Notes: generated by a model not told the origin, from the sequence alone. A DNA stretch of 64,000 bases from Rhizobiaceae bacterium (GCA_023953845.1 JAMLJC010000001.1:2862501-2926500); one strand, 5' to 3'; counted from the first letter of the stretch, positions 25,965 to 36,259 are shown. Translations and numbers: made by a program.

Positions 25965-26165
25965 GAATTAAAAAAGATAAAGGCATATATATTATAATTT
26001 TTTTCCGGTAAATTTATATAAATCACCGTATATAAAAGAACTTTACTAATACTTAATCGTTAAAGGTATCAGAGATATATGAGTGTATATAACAAAAATC
26101 TAATAGAATTGGCTCATAAAGGGAAAAAGTAAGGAGTATTACATAAGGAGCTGAATGTAACTGAT
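25965..26165. other. Strongly AT-rich tract upstream of the ABC operon
   Basis: Roughly 200 bases are dominated by A and T (for example tatatattataatttttttc at 25984 onward, aaatttatataaatcac at 26010 onward), in sharp contrast to the GC-rich surroundings. No credible gene is present. Operator-like site 2 is inside it. It probably holds the promoter region of the ABC operon and could bind a MucR/Ros- or H-NS-type silencer; that role is inference. Confidence 0.7.
26052..26065. promoter_or_regulatory. Operator-like site 2 (LacI-type palindrome)
   Basis: CTTAATCGTTAAAG is the inverted counterpart of site 1: its reverse complement CTTTAACGATTAAG differs from site 1 at one base. The sites are 213 bases apart, a distance at which one regulator could loop the DNA. 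Confidence 0.5.
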
Positions 26166-26186
26166 GGCAGAGAAGGGTAATAGCCG

Positions 26187-26400
26187 CTAGCCACCGAGGT
26201 CAGATCGGATGAAGCTCATAGGTCCGACAGCGCTGCCTTTGTTGACGCAAGCGCCACCGAGCATGAGACTAAGGCGGTCACAGGCCACCAGACTCTCAGG
26301 GATATCTCCGAGGGCAACCCATCCAAGGAAGCTTGTCGTTGGCCCGTTGGAGACGGCCGAGAAAAGCCCCACTTTGTGACGACCAAACGAAAAGAGGGAC
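26187..26400 (-). other. Unassigned open frame next to the AT-rich tract
   Basis: A minus-strand frame of about 65 residues (HKVGLFSAVSNGPTTSFLGW, then LVACDRLSLMLGGACV) ends at 26187. Composition returns to normal GC here, which suggests either a gene fragment or chance coding. I find no start with a ribosome binding site and no family match from memory, so I do not call it a gene. Confidence 0.3.
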
Positions 26401-26444
26401 TAAATTCCCGCTAAGTCATTGAAAGATATAGGGAGAGATATAAA

Positions 26445-26520
<76 letters not shown>

Positions 26521-26750
26521 ATCCAACGGAGACCGGATTTTCCGGCGCCCGCAGCCGCGACGGCGCCAAAGGCACCTGCGAAAGCGGCTGCCTTATAGCA
26601 CGCAAAATCGGCCTGTCCAGCGCCGAACGGCAATTTGCAGACGGTCTGTTTCAAGACATTCCAATTGTCCGGCGGTCTTCGGCCCGGTGTCGGCATCGAG
26701 CGCCTGTGACGCCGTCCGCATGGACGCGGAGGACAGCACGCCGGATGCGT

Positions 26751-26966
26751 TCAGTCGTCGCTACGCGACGTTTCGGGCGCGGCGTTCTCGTCGTCTTCCT
26801 CGGGGCGGCCGGGAATGACATAGGCGCCGGAAAGCCAGCGGTTGAGGTCCACATCCTTGCAGCGCGCCGAACAGAACGGATAGTGCTCGCGCGACGAGGG
26901 CTTGCCGCATTCGGGGCAGGGGCGTCTTGCGCGCAGCGGCGTGACCTTTTCGGCGTTTCCGCTCAT
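26751..26966 (-). CDS. yacG: DNA gyrase inhibitor YacG
   Basis: 71 residues. A zinc-ribbon made of four cysteines is clear: CPECGKPSSREHYPFCSARC (C-x2-C, then C-x3-C), followed by the family segment KDVDLNRWLSGAYVIPG and an acidic tail. In E. coli YacG binds GyrB and blocks DNA binding by gyrase. The ATG at 26966 overlaps the stop of maf by four bases (ATGA), so the two are coupled. The position beside maf and upstream of tRNA-Phe is the conserved rhizobial order. Confidence 0.93.
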   Translation of the reverse strand: MSGNAEKVTPLRARRPCPECGKPSSREHYPFCSARCKDVDLNRWLSGAYVIPGRPEEDDENAAPETSRSDD

Positions 26967-27592
26967 GGGCCGCGCCCCGCCAGCCAGCCGTGATGCACGC
27001 GGAACCCTTCGCCGGAAAGCAGCGCGGTGGTCTCGTAGAGCGGCAGGCCGACGACGTTGGTGTAGGAGCCGACCAGCTTGACGACGAAGGCTCCCGCGAG
27101 GCCCTGAATGGCGTAGCCGCCCGCCTTGCCGCGCCATTCGCCCGAGGCGATGTAGCTTTCCATGTCCTCGCGCGACAGTCGCTTGAAGCGCACGCGGCTC
27201 TCGACCAGCTTCTGCCGGAATTTTCCAGACGGCGTGACGAGGCAGACCCCCGTATAGACGCGGTGCGAGCGGCCGGAGAGCAGGCCGAGGCAGTTGGTGG
27301 CTTCCTCGATGACCTCGGCCTTGGGCAGGATGCGGCGGCCGACCGCGACGACCGTATCGGCGGCAAGGATGTAGCTGCCCGAAAAATCGGGCTCCGCGCG
27401 CAACGCCGCATACGCCTTTTCCGCCTTGGCCAGAGCCAGGCGCTTCGCCAGCGATCGCGGATGCTCGGCCTTCAGCGGCGTCTCGTCGACTTCCGCTGGG
27501 AAGAGGTGGTCCGGTTCGATGCCGGCTTGCTGCAGGAGTTCGATCCGGCGCGGCGAACCCGAGGCAAGCACGAGCTTCTGGAAAACGCTCAT
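26963..27592 (-). CDS. maf: Maf-like nucleoside triphosphate pyrophosphatase
   Basis: 209 residues. Hydrolyses non-canonical or modified nucleotides (dTTP/UTP-type pyrophosphatase) and has been called a septum-formation inhibitor. Diagnostic motifs: LVLASGSPRRIELLQQAGI at the N-terminus, FPAEVDETP, ILAADTVVAVGRRILPK, SGRSHRVYTGVCLV and the final YAIQGLAGAFVVKLVGSYTN segment. The start ATG 27592 follows infA by 30 bases, and the gene overlaps yacG. Confidence 0.94.
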   Translation of the reverse strand: MSVFQKLVLASGSPRRIELLQQAGIEPDHLFPAEVDETPLKAEHPRSLAKRLALAKAEKAYAALRAEPDFSGSYILAADTVVAVGRRILPKAEVIEEATNCLGLLSGRSHRVYTGVCLVTPSGKFRQKLVESRVRFKRLSREDMESYIASGEWRGKAGGYAIQGLAGAFVVKLVGSYTNVVGLPLYETTALLSGEGFRVHHGWLAGRGP

Positions 27593-27622
27593 CGCTGTCG
27601 CGCCGACGCTCGCCTTTCCGCC

Positions 27623-27841
27623 TTACTTGAAGCGGTAGGTGATGCGGCCCTTGGTGAGATCGTAGGGCGTCATCTCGACCAGCACCTTGTCGCCGGTGAG
27701 CACGCGGATGCGGTTCTTGCGCATGCGGCCGGCAGTGTGGGCGATGATCTCGTGGTCGTTCTCGAGCTTGACGCGGAACATGGCATTCGGCAGCAGTTCG
27801 GTCACAAGACCGGGAAATTCGAGGACTTCTTCCTTCGGCAT
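27623..27841 (-). CDS. infA: Translation initiation factor IF-1
   Basis: 72 residues, exactly the usual length. One OB-fold domain: MPKEEVLEFPGLVTELLPNA, FRVKLENDHEIIAHTAGRMR, then KNRIRVLTGDKVLVEMTPYD and LTKGRITYRFK. It binds the 30S A-site with IF-2 and IF-3 during initiation. It lies between the phosphatase gene and maf in the housekeeping block. Confidence 0.98.
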   Translation of the reverse strand: MPKEEVLEFPGLVTELLPNAMFRVKLENDHEIIAHTAGRMRKNRIRVLTGDKVLVEMTPYDLTKGRITYRFK

Positions 27842-27931
27842 TCGTTACCTTTGACTTGGGGACGGCGGGGCAAGCCCGAAATTTTGGCGGAACCTATATG
27901 AAGACGCCTTCTTTGGAAACACGCTTCTTGT

Positions 27932-28384
27932 CTATTGCGGCGTATCCTGCGCAAAACGCGTCCTGATGCGCGCCTTGAGGCGGTCGCGCATGTCGCGATA
28001 GCCGTGCATGATCTGCTCGCGCGTGCCGGTCGCCACGGTCGGATCGAGCGTCGGCCAGTATTCGACGTCGACCGCCATGGAGCGCGTCAGTTCGAGCGCG
28101 GCGTGATGGGCTTCCGGCGCCAGCGTGACGATGAGGTCGAAATAATCGTCCTCCAGTTCTTCCAGCGTGCGGGGCGTGCGGTCGCCGAGGCTGAGTCCTT
28201 CCTCCGCCAGCACCGCTTCGACGAACGGGTCCGGATCGCCAGCCCTGACGCCGGCGGAGGCGACGAAGACTGTAGGCGGCAGGAGCTTCTTCGCCAGCAC
28301 CTCGGCAATAGGCGAGCGCACCGCATTCATCCTGCACATGAACAGGATCGATTTCGGAATCTTCGCCCCGTTCTCCAGCTTCAA
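27932..28384 (-). CDS. Low-molecular-weight phosphotyrosine phosphatase / ArsC-like protein
   Basis: 150 residues. The P-loop is near the N-terminus: ILFMCRMNAVRSPIAE, giving C-x5-R with Cys17 and Arg23. The candidate general acid is in the segment YWPTLDPTVATG. The family covers protein tyrosine phosphatases and thioredoxin-coupled arsenate reductases; which one this is cannot be told. The start is a TTG at 28384 that overlaps the stop of the UPF0262 gene (TTGA), so it is translationally coupled to it. Confidence 0.88.
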   Translation of the reverse strand: MKLENGAKIPKSILFMCRMNAVRSPIAEVLAKKLLPPTVFVASAGVRAGDPDPFVEAVLAEEGLSLGDRTPRTLEELEDDYFDLIVTLAPEAHHAALELTRSMAVDVEYWPTLDPTVATGTREQIMHGYRDMRDRLKARIRTRFAQDTPQ

Positions 28385-28863
28385 CCCCGCCAGTGAAGCA
28401 CGCAGACCAGCGTGAAGAGGCGCCGCGCCGTGTCGAAATCCATCTCGATCTTGCCCGACAGACGATCCATCAGCGTCTGCGAACCTTCATTGTGCAGGCC
28501 GCGCCGCCCCATGTCGATCGCTTCGATCTTGCTCGGCGTGGAGGAGCGGATGGCCTCGTAGTAGCTCTCGCAGATCATGTAGTAGTCGCGCACGATGCGC
28601 CGGAAGGGCGTCAGCGACAGAATATGCGTGGCGACCGCATCGCCGCCTTCGCGCGCGATGGCGAAGACGAGGCGCGATTCGACCAGCGACAGCTTCAGCC
28701 GGTAGGGGCCTGCGCCGCTGTCGCCCACGGGCAGGAAGCTGTTCTCCTCGATCAGGTCGAAGATGGCGACGGCGCGCTCATGCTCCACGTCAGGCGTGGA
28801 ACGTCCGATCGACTCGTCCAGCTCGACGTCGATGAGCCTGTTGCCGTCGCGACCGCTGCCCAT
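28381..28863 (-). CDS. UPF0262 family protein
   Basis: 160 residues, a family largely confined to alphaproteobacteria. Conserved parts include RLIDVELDESIGRSTPDVEH, ERAVAIFDLIEENSF, LSLTPFRRIVRDYYMICESY, YEAIRSSTPSKIEAIDMGRR and GLHNEGSQTLMDRL. Its function is unknown. It lies seven bases after hisD and overlaps the phosphatase gene, so it belongs to the murA-to-yacG operon-like block. Confidence 0.93.
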   Translation of the reverse strand: MGSGRDGNRLIDVELDESIGRSTPDVEHERAVAIFDLIEENSFLPVGDSGAGPYRLKLSLVESRLVFAIAREGGDAVATHILSLTPFRRIVRDYYMICESYYEAIRSSTPSKIEAIDMGRRGLHNEGSQTLMDRLSGKIEMDFDTARRLFTLVCVLHWRG

Positions 28864-28869
28864 CGTGGA

Positions 28870-30162
28870 TCACAAATTGAGACGGATGGAGACGGAACGC
28901 GCATGGGCATGCAGGCCCTCCGCCTCCGCAAGGGCGATTGCCGCGGGCGCCAGCGCGGCGAGCTGGTCCGTGCCGAGCCGCAGCACCGACGTGCGCTTCA
29001 TAAAGTCGAGCACGGAAAGGCCAGACGAGAAGCGCGCGGAGCGGGCGGTGGGCAGGACGTGGTTGGAGCCGCCGACATAGTCGCCGATGACTTCAGGCGT
29101 CGAACGGCCGACGAAGATGGCGCCGGCATTGCGCACGCGCTCCAGGAACACCTCGGCATCGTCGAAGGCGAGTTCGAGATGCTCCGGCGCGACACGGTCG
29201 ACGATGGGCAGCGCATCGGAAAGGTTTTCGACGAGGATGATCGCGCCGAAATCGCGCCAGCTCGCGGAGGCGGTCTCGCCGCGCGGCAGCGTCGCGATCT
29301 GGCGCTCCACGGCCGCCTCCACGGCATAGGCGAAGGCAGCGTCATCGGTGACGAGGATCGATTGCGCCGCGACGTCGTGCTCGGCCTGCGCCAGAAGATC
29401 GGCGGCGATCCAGTCCGGATCGTTGGCGGCGTCGGCGACGATCAGCACCTCCGACGGGCCGGCGATCATGTCGATGCCGACCGTGCCGAACACCTGACGC
29501 TTGGCCGCCGCGACATAGGCGTTGCCGGGGCCGACGATTTTCGCCACCGGTCGGATGGTCTCCGTTCCGTAGGCGAGCGCGGCGACGGCCTGCGCCCCGC
29601 CGACGCGATAGATCTCCGACACCCCCGCAAGGTCGGCCGCGACCAGCACCAGCGGGTTGATGCGGTTATCGGGCGCCGGCACCACCATGACGACGCGCTC
29701 GACCCCGGCGACCGTCGCCGGAACCGCGTTCATGAGCACGGAGCTCGGATAGCTCGCCGTGCCGCCCGGCACGTAGAGCCCGACAGCCTCGACAGCAGTC
29801 CAGCGCGAGCCGAGCTCGACGCCGAGCGTATCTGTGTAGCGGTCGTCATGCGGCTTCTGGCGGGCATGGTGGGATTGGATGCGGTCGCGTGCGAAGGCGA
29901 GCGCATTCACCGTTTCGGGATTGGCATCGGCATAGGCGGCCTCGATCTCGGCGCGGGTCACGGCGATGCCCTGCGCCGCGAGGTCTGTCCGGTCGAAACG
30001 CCGCGTGTAGTCGATCAGCGCCGCATCGCCTCTCGCCAGCACCGTCGCGATGATCTCGCGCACCGCCGCCTCGACATCCGGCGAGGCTTCGCGCTTGGTC
30101 GTCAGGAAGGCGGCGAAGCGCGCTTCGAAATCGGCGTCCCGGTGGTTCAGTCGAATGGCCAT
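28870..30162 (-). CDS. hisD: Histidinol dehydrogenase
   Basis: 430 residues. Oxidises L-histidinol to L-histidine in two NAD-dependent steps, the end of histidine synthesis. Landmarks are YVPGGTASYPSSVLMNAVPA, GGAQAVAALAYGTE, KIVGPGNAYVAAAKRQVFG, IDMIAGPSEVLI, LLAQAEHD, the zinc/His region LAPEHLELAFDDA (as VAPEHLELAF) and GGSNHVLPTARSARFSSGLS. The gene sits between DUF2948 and UPF0262 genes, with 6-7 base gaps on both sides, which points to one transcript. Confidence 0.97.
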   Translation of the reverse strand: MAIRLNHRDADFEARFAAFLTTKREASPDVEAAVREIIATVLARGDAALIDYTRRFDRTDLAAQGIAVTRAEIEAAYADANPETVNALAFARDRIQSHHARQKPHDDRYTDTLGVELGSRWTAVEAVGLYVPGGTASYPSSVLMNAVPATVAGVERVVMVVPAPDNRINPLVLVAADLAGVSEIYRVGGAQAVAALAYGTETIRPVAKIVGPGNAYVAAAKRQVFGTVGIDMIAGPSEVLIVADAANDPDWIAADLLAQAEHDVAAQSILVTDDAAFAYAVEAAVERQIATLPRGETASASWRDFGAIILVENLSDALPIVDRVAPEHLELAFDDAEVFLERVRNAGAIFVGRSTPEVIGDYVGGSNHVLPTARSARFSSGLSVLDFMKRTSVLRLGTDQLAALAPAAIALAEAEGLHAHARSVSIRLNL

Positions 30163-30168
30163 GGCGTC

Positions 30169-30603
30169 TCAGTCTTCGTGCTTCGGACGGGAGCCCGCCT
30201 GCCACGCCGCGCCGAGATCGGCAAGCCTTGCCTCGATGCATTCCACGTCGAGCCTGATCGCGCCGCCGCCGGAGAAATCGAGTTCAACCGTGCCGGCCGG
30301 CGTCTCGCCGGGCGCGAAGCGGATGGCGAGCAGCGACAGCACCTCATCGGCCTTGCTCCGGTCGATGCGCGAAATCCTCGCCCCGAGCACCCGGTCGAAA
30401 TGCAGCACGCTCAGCCTGCGTTCGTCGTGGCGGCGGAAGAAGCCGCCCGGCGCTTCCCATACGAAACGGTTCATCGGCATTACGAACCGCCGTGCCGCCC
30501 GCTGATAGGCAAGCTCGCCCACTTTCGTCACGGCGTCCTGCGTGTGCGCCGAGACGATTTCGAGGTCTTTTTCGTCCAGGGCGACCAGCTTCAGCGGGGT
30601 CAT
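30169..30603 (-). CDS. DUF2948 family protein
   Basis: 144 residues, soluble. Typical segments are LKLVALDEKDLEIVSAHTQD, AVTKVGELAYQRAARRFVMP, MNRFVWE, RRHDERRLSVLHFDRVLGA and FSGGGAIRLDVECIEARLAD. The family is found next to murA and hisD in rhizobia; no activity is known to me. The start ATG 30603 begins the conserved region. Confidence 0.9.
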   Translation of the reverse strand: MTPLKLVALDEKDLEIVSAHTQDAVTKVGELAYQRAARRFVMPMNRFVWEAPGGFFRRHDERRLSVLHFDRVLGARISRIDRSKADEVLSLLAIRFAPGETPAGTVELDFSGGGAIRLDVECIEARLADLGAAWQAGSRPKHED

Positions 30604-30694
30604 CGACAGGGATCACTCGGGATTGTCTTCCCCGGAGTGTTAGGCGGTCTTTTCCGGAGGCGCAACCCGAAGGCGCGACTGCGCAATGTCGGTG

Positions 30695-31987
<1,293 letters not shown>

Positions 31988-32117
31988 GAGTTCTCTTTCG
32001 ATGCTTTATGACCGGGTCAAACCGATTTGAAGGCCGCCTCTAGTTCATTTGCCGGTGGCGCACAAGCAAAGCCGGCCAAAGCCGCCATGTGCGCGGGATT
32101 CGTCTTTCTGACAGTTT

Positions 32118-32330
32118 TCACTGGTCCGAGGCTGACTTTCCCGCTTCAAGCCCCTCGGGCCGCTCGTCGGCGCTCCCGCTGCGGCGCGCCCGCGTCTGGG
32201 CCTTCCGCCGCTGGAGGTTGGCGCGGAGCTGCTCGCGCAGGCGCTGTTCGCGGCTCTCCTTGCCGGTGTCCTTCGGCCGTGTCCTGTCGTCCTGGTTCAT
32301 GTCCGTCTTGCGCTTCGAATGGCTGACCAT
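32118..32330 (-). CDS. Small highly charged protein of unknown function
   Basis: Up to 70 residues, almost entirely Arg, Lys, Glu, Asp and Gln (KESREQRLREQLRANLQRRK AQTRARRSG), predicted to be a helix with disordered ends. An internal ATG at 32300 (MNQDDRTR) is an alternative start; neither has a strong ribosome binding site. The charge pattern may suit nucleic-acid or ribosome binding, but that is speculation. It lies between murA and tRNA-Thr. Confidence 0.45.
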   Translation of the reverse strand: MVSHSKRKTDMNQDDRTRPKDTGKESREQRLREQLRANLQRRKAQTRARRSGSADERPEGLEAGKSASDQ

Positions 32331-32442
32331 GGCACATTTTGCCGGGAATGTGGCGGCCGGAAGGCTCGAAAATTGAGTTTTCGATGGCCTAACTCACAAC
32401 TTGCACTCGCGGAAACGATGTGGCAGAAGCCCGCCACATCGT

Positions 32443-32517
<75 letters not shown>

Positions 32518-32641
32518 TCTTTCTCCCTTATATCGATGTTTGCACATACCGTTGACCTGTGGACGCGGCGCCTGACCGTGCGGACGGGTTCCATTTTGCG
32601 GCAGGCATGCTTAGAAGGCGGCTGAACGCGAGGATAGCAAG

Positions 32642-33421
32642 ATGACGAAGTTCGTTCCGCTCCAGAAGGGCGATCACGCAAACCGGGCCTGGAAGCGTCC
32701 GGCGAGTTACGGGTTCGCGGCGAAGGACGCCGTCGTGCCGATCGTCGGGATGGAGGCCGCGACGGCCGGCGTGAACATGCCGCTCGCCTTCGTCCGCCAG
32801 CAGAACCTGACGCAGCTCGTCGCCATCACCGGGCCGGTGGCCGGCGAAAACGTCTTCGTCGCCAAGGACGGCCGCTGGCTCGGCGCCTACATTCCGGCGG
32901 TCCTGCGTTCCTATCCCTTCCGTCTCGCCCGCATCGAGGGGCGCGACGAGATGGCGCTCTGCATCGAGGAAGGCTCGCTCGCGGACAGCGGCGAGCCGCT
33001 CTACGATGCCGAGGGCAATCTCGCGCCGCAGGTGAAGAACAGCGCGACCATGCTCGAGATCCAGGAGAAAAGCCGGCAGCAGACCATGTTCGCCGCCGCC
33101 GCGCTGAGCGAAGCGGGCGTGCTGACGCCATGGGAGATCAAGTTCAAGTCTTCCAAGGACGGCGCCGAAGTCGCCATGAAGGGCCTGCTCAAGGTCGACG
33201 AGAAGGCGCTGTCGGCCATCGATGACGCGGCGTTCCTCAAGCTGCGCAAGATGGGTGCGCTGCCGCTCGCCTATGCCCAGCTGATCTCCATGTCGCGCCT
33301 GTCGAGCCTGTCGCGTATGGCCGAGATGCGGGAGAGGCTGGCAGCCGCCTCGCCCGCGCCCCAGAAGCAGGAGTCGAAGCTCGACTTCCTGCGGGTGGAA
33401 GACGGCAGCATCGTCTTCTGA
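32642..33421 (+). CDS. SapC family protein
   Basis: 259 residues. The SapC-family core is visible: FVPLQKGDHANRAWKRPASY, the hydrophobic MPLAFVRQ segment, LVAITGPVAGENVFVAKDGR, WLGAYIPAVLRSYPFRLA and LPLAYAQLISMSRLSSLSRM near the C-terminus. The family is named after a Campylobacter surface-layer gene context, but the protein has no signal peptide here and its activity is unclear. GAGGA precedes the ATG. It stands alone between tRNA-Thr and an oxidoreductase gene. Confidence 0.85.
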   Translation: MTKFVPLQKGDHANRAWKRPASYGFAAKDAVVPIVGMEAATAGVNMPLAFVRQQNLTQLVAITGPVAGENVFVAKDGRWLGAYIPAVLRSYPFRLARIEGRDEMALCIEEGSLADSGEPLYDAEGNLAPQVKNSATMLEIQEKSRQQTMFAAAALSEAGVLTPWEIKFKSSKDGAEVAMKGLLKVDEKALSAIDDAAFLKLRKMGALPLAYAQLISMSRLSSLSRMAEMRERLAAASPAPQKQESKLDFLRVEDGSIVF

Positions 33422-33508
33422 CGCCGCATCCGGCGGACGGCAGGCGGGCGTTGCCAGCCGGGGCGATCTTCCGCTATGTCGCGCCAACAGCCATCGGATC
33501 GAGAGCCA

Positions 33509-34840
33509 ATGACGAATGTCGCATTGACGGGCCTTGCGCGCGACCTCGCCCGTCGTGCGGACGAGGGCAGGCCGGTGCGGATCGGCGTGATCGGTTCCGG
33601 CGAGATGGGCACCGACCTCGTCACCCAGTGCATGCTGATGAAGGGCGTCGAACTGGTGGCGATGTCGACGCGCCGGCCGCATACGGCACGCGACGCCGTG
33701 CGCATCGCCTATGGCGACGACGGCAGGGCCGCCGAGGCTGATACGCCCTCGCGGCTGACTGCGGCGATCGAGGCGAGGAAGATCGCCATCACCTCCAACG
33801 AGATGCTGGTCACCAACCCGCTGGTCGACGTCGTCATCGACGCGACGGGCAAGCCCGGCGTCGCCGCCGATTTCGACCTGATGGCGATGGAGCACGGCAA
33901 GCACGTCGTCATGATGAACGTCGAGGCCGACGTCACCATCGGCCCTTATCTCAAGCGCGAGGCCGACCGGCTGGGCGTCGTCTATTCGGTGGGCGCGGGC
34001 GACGAGCCGTCTTCCTGCATGGAACTGATCGAGTTCGCCACCGCGCTCGGCTACACCATCGTCTCGGCCGGCAAGGGCAAGAACAATCCGCTGAACCACG
34101 ACGCGGTGCCGGACCAGTATCGCGAGGAAGCGGAACGCCGCAACATGAATCCGCGTATGCTGGTCGAGTTCGTCGACGGCTCCAAGACCATGGTGGAGAT
34201 GTGCGCCATCGCCAACGCCACCGGTCTCGTGCCGGACGTCCCCGGCATGCACGGTCCGAGCGCCGGACGCGACCAGCTTGCCAGGGTGCTGATCCCCGAA
34301 GCCGATGGCGGCGTGCTGAAGAAGAAGGGCGTCGTCGACTACACGATCGGCAAGGGCGTGGCGCCCGGCGTCTTCGTCGTCGTGGAGGCGACGCACCCCC
34401 GCATCATCGAGCGCATGGACGACCTGCATGTCGGCCATGGGCCATATTATGCCTTCCATCGGCCCTATCACCTGACCTCGCTGGAAGTGCCGCTGACGGC
34501 GGCCCGCATCATGCTCTACGGCAAGCCGGACATGGTGCCGCTGCCGGCGCCGGTGGCGGAGGTGTGCGCCGTCGCCAAGCGCGACCTTGCGCCCGGTGAG
34601 AGCTTCGACGCGATCGGCGAGACCTGCTACCGCTCCTGGACCATGACGGTGAGCGAGGCGCGCGCCGCCGGCGCCGTCCCGGTGGGTCTGCTGGAGGGCG
34701 GCAAGGTGCTGAAGACGGTCCGCAAGGGCGAGTTGCTGACGGCCCACAATGCCGCGCCCGACGCATCCACCAATCTTTTCCGGCTCAGACGGCTTCAGGA
34801 AGAGATGCTCGCCGCTGCCGTTCGGGCTCCCGCTGCGTAG
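33509..34840 (+). CDS. Homoserine-dehydrogenase-like oxidoreductase with C-terminal SAF domain
   Basis: 443 residues, matching the group described as predicted homoserine dehydrogenase with a SAF domain (COG4091). The N-terminal Rossmann fold reads PVRIGVIGSGEMGTDLVTQ, VIDATGKPGVAADFDLMAME and HGKHVVMMNVEADVTIGPYL. The middle contains YSVGAGDEPSSCMELIEFA and GKGKNNPLNHDAVPD. The last part (about 345-425) has the SAF-like KRDLAPGESFDAIGETCYRS. It probably oxidises a sugar acid or polyol-type substrate; the true reaction is unknown to me. The start is ATG 33509. Confidence 0.8.
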   Translation: MTNVALTGLARDLARRADEGRPVRIGVIGSGEMGTDLVTQCMLMKGVELVAMSTRRPHTARDAVRIAYGDDGRAAEADTPSRLTAAIEARKIAITSNEMLVTNPLVDVVIDATGKPGVAADFDLMAMEHGKHVVMMNVEADVTIGPYLKREADRLGVVYSVGAGDEPSSCMELIEFATALGYTIVSAGKGKNNPLNHDAVPDQYREEAERRNMNPRMLVEFVDGSKTMVEMCAIANATGLVPDVPGMHGPSAGRDQLARVLIPEADGGVLKKKGVVDYTIGKGVAPGVFVVVEATHPRIIERMDDLHVGHGPYYAFHRPYHLTSLEVPLTAARIMLYGKPDMVPLPAPVAEVCAVAKRDLAPGESFDAIGETCYRSWTMTVSEARAAGAVPVGLLEGGKVLKTVRKGELLTAHNAAPDASTNLFRLRRLQEEMLAAAVRAPAA

Positions 34841-34944
34841 AGGCGTTCAACGATTCCCTAACCTGGCATGGATGATGCTGTTTCCTATCCCATGCGGCGC
34901 TGCCTGCCCGTCGGGCGGCATGAAATGGCGGGGGAGTCCGAATA

Positions 34945-36255
34945 TTGGCCCATTCCGGCACAGTTCGCCGTTCCGATTCGGCACAGGCTGACGGCGCGCG
35001 ACCGCGTATCCGCTTCGAGACGCTGGATTCCTGGCGCGGCATCTGTGCGCTCCTCGTCGCCATGATGCATTTTCCGGCCTCGGGCTTCCTTGCAGAAAGC
35101 CCGGTCGTGCGCGGCGGCTATCTCTTCGTCGATTATTTCTTCGTGCTCTCAGGCGCGGTGATCATGCACGGCTACGGCCACAGGATCGCCGACGGCGCGA
35201 GCTATCTGCGCTTCATGCTCCTGCGTTTCGGGCGCGTCTATCCGCTGCATGTCGCGGTGCTGCTGCTGTTCGTCGCCTTCGAGGGCCTGCGCCTCGCGGT
35301 GCCGGCTTTGCGCGGCGATGGCGCCGCGCCCTTCACCGATGGCAACAGCCTGTCGGGTCTGGTCTCGTCGCTGCTGCTGCTCAACGGCGTCGGCCTGGAG
35401 GACCAGCTCGTCTGGAACGGGCCGAGCTGGAGCATTTCCAGCGAGTTCTGGACCTATCTGCTGTTCGGCGCCGTCGTTCTCTTCCTGCGCGACCGTCTCT
35501 GGCTGGCGCTGGTCGCGGCTGTGGCGGTCGCTCCCGTGGTGCTGCTCGCCACGGCGACGCCGGAATACATGGACACGACCTATGCGATGGGTTTTGTCCG
35601 CTGCATCTACGGTTTCTCGCTCGGCGCGCTTATCTACCGTCTGTTTCGCCGCGAGGCCACGCCGGCCTCCGGCGACGCCGCGCCGTCGCGCCTGCTTTGG
35701 ACCGCGCTCGAAGTCGGCGCCATGCTGATGGTCGCCGCTTTCGTCAGTCTCGCGGCGCGCAACGTCTGGAGCTTCGCGGCGCCGTTCGTGTTCGGTGCGG
35801 CGCTCTTCGTCTTCATGCACGAGTGCGGGCTGGTGAGCCGGCTGCTGCGCATGCGGCTGTTCCTGTGGCTCGGCACGCTTTCCTACGGCATCTACATGGT
35901 CCACATCTTCGTGCAGTCCCGCATCATCAACGCGGGAACTCTGGCCGGAAAGGTGCTGGGGCAGGATTTCGTGGGACCGTTCGACATGGCCGGCGAGAGC
36001 TTTTACGGCTTCGGCGTCAACGGCGCGCTGTTCGGCACTCTGATGATGCTGGTGATGGTCGTCACGGTGGTGATCGCCGCATGGATCGGCAATCTGCTGG
36101 TCGAAAAGCCGTTCCAGGCGCTGACGCGGCGATTGGTGGACGGGCGCGACGCCGAGACAGGCGAAGGCCAGCGGCGCTATGCGGAGGTCGCTTTCCGGCC
36201 GGCGCGGGAGGCGATGTCCGCTGCCGCGCCGGTTGCCGACATGCCCGGACGCTGA
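34945..36255 (+). CDS. Acyltransferase 3 family membrane protein (OafA/YrhL-type)
   Basis: 436 residues with about ten membrane helices. The family signature is at the N-terminus: RFETLDSWRGICALLVAMMH FPASG, then YLFVDYFFVLSGAVIMHGYG and LLRFGRVYPLHVAVL. Further on are WNGPSWSISSEFWTYLLFGA and WLGTLSYGIYMVHIFVQSRI. These proteins O-acylate carbohydrates such as O-antigen, exopolysaccharide or Nod factor (NodX-like). It lies just upstream of the polysaccharide locus, so acetylation of that polymer is plausible. TTG 34945 is supported by GGGGGAG eight bases upstream. Convergent with proC, four bases apart. Confidence 0.88.
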   Translation: MAHSGTVRRSDSAQADGARPRIRFETLDSWRGICALLVAMMHFPASGFLAESPVVRGGYLFVDYFFVLSGAVIMHGYGHRIADGASYLRFMLLRFGRVYPLHVAVLLLFVAFEGLRLAVPALRGDGAAPFTDGNSLSGLVSSLLLLNGVGLEDQLVWNGPSWSISSEFWTYLLFGAVVLFLRDRLWLALVAAVAVAPVVLLATATPEYMDTTYAMGFVRCIYGFSLGALIYRLFRREATPASGDAAPSRLLWTALEVGAMLMVAAFVSLAARNVWSFAAPFVFGAALFVFMHECGLVSRLLRMRLFLWLGTLSYGIYMVHIFVQSRIINAGTLAGKVLGQDFVGPFDMAGESFYGFGVNGALFGTLMMLVMVVTVVIAAWIGNLLVEKPFQALTRRLVDGRDAETGEGQRRYAEVAFRPAREAMSAAAPVADMPGR

Positions 36256-36259
36256 GGCG

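Noticed and set aside
26187..26400. Minus-strand open frame of about 65 residues beside tRNA-Phe
   Set aside because: No ribosome binding site, no recognisable family and flanked by non-coding DNA; kept only as an unassigned stretch.
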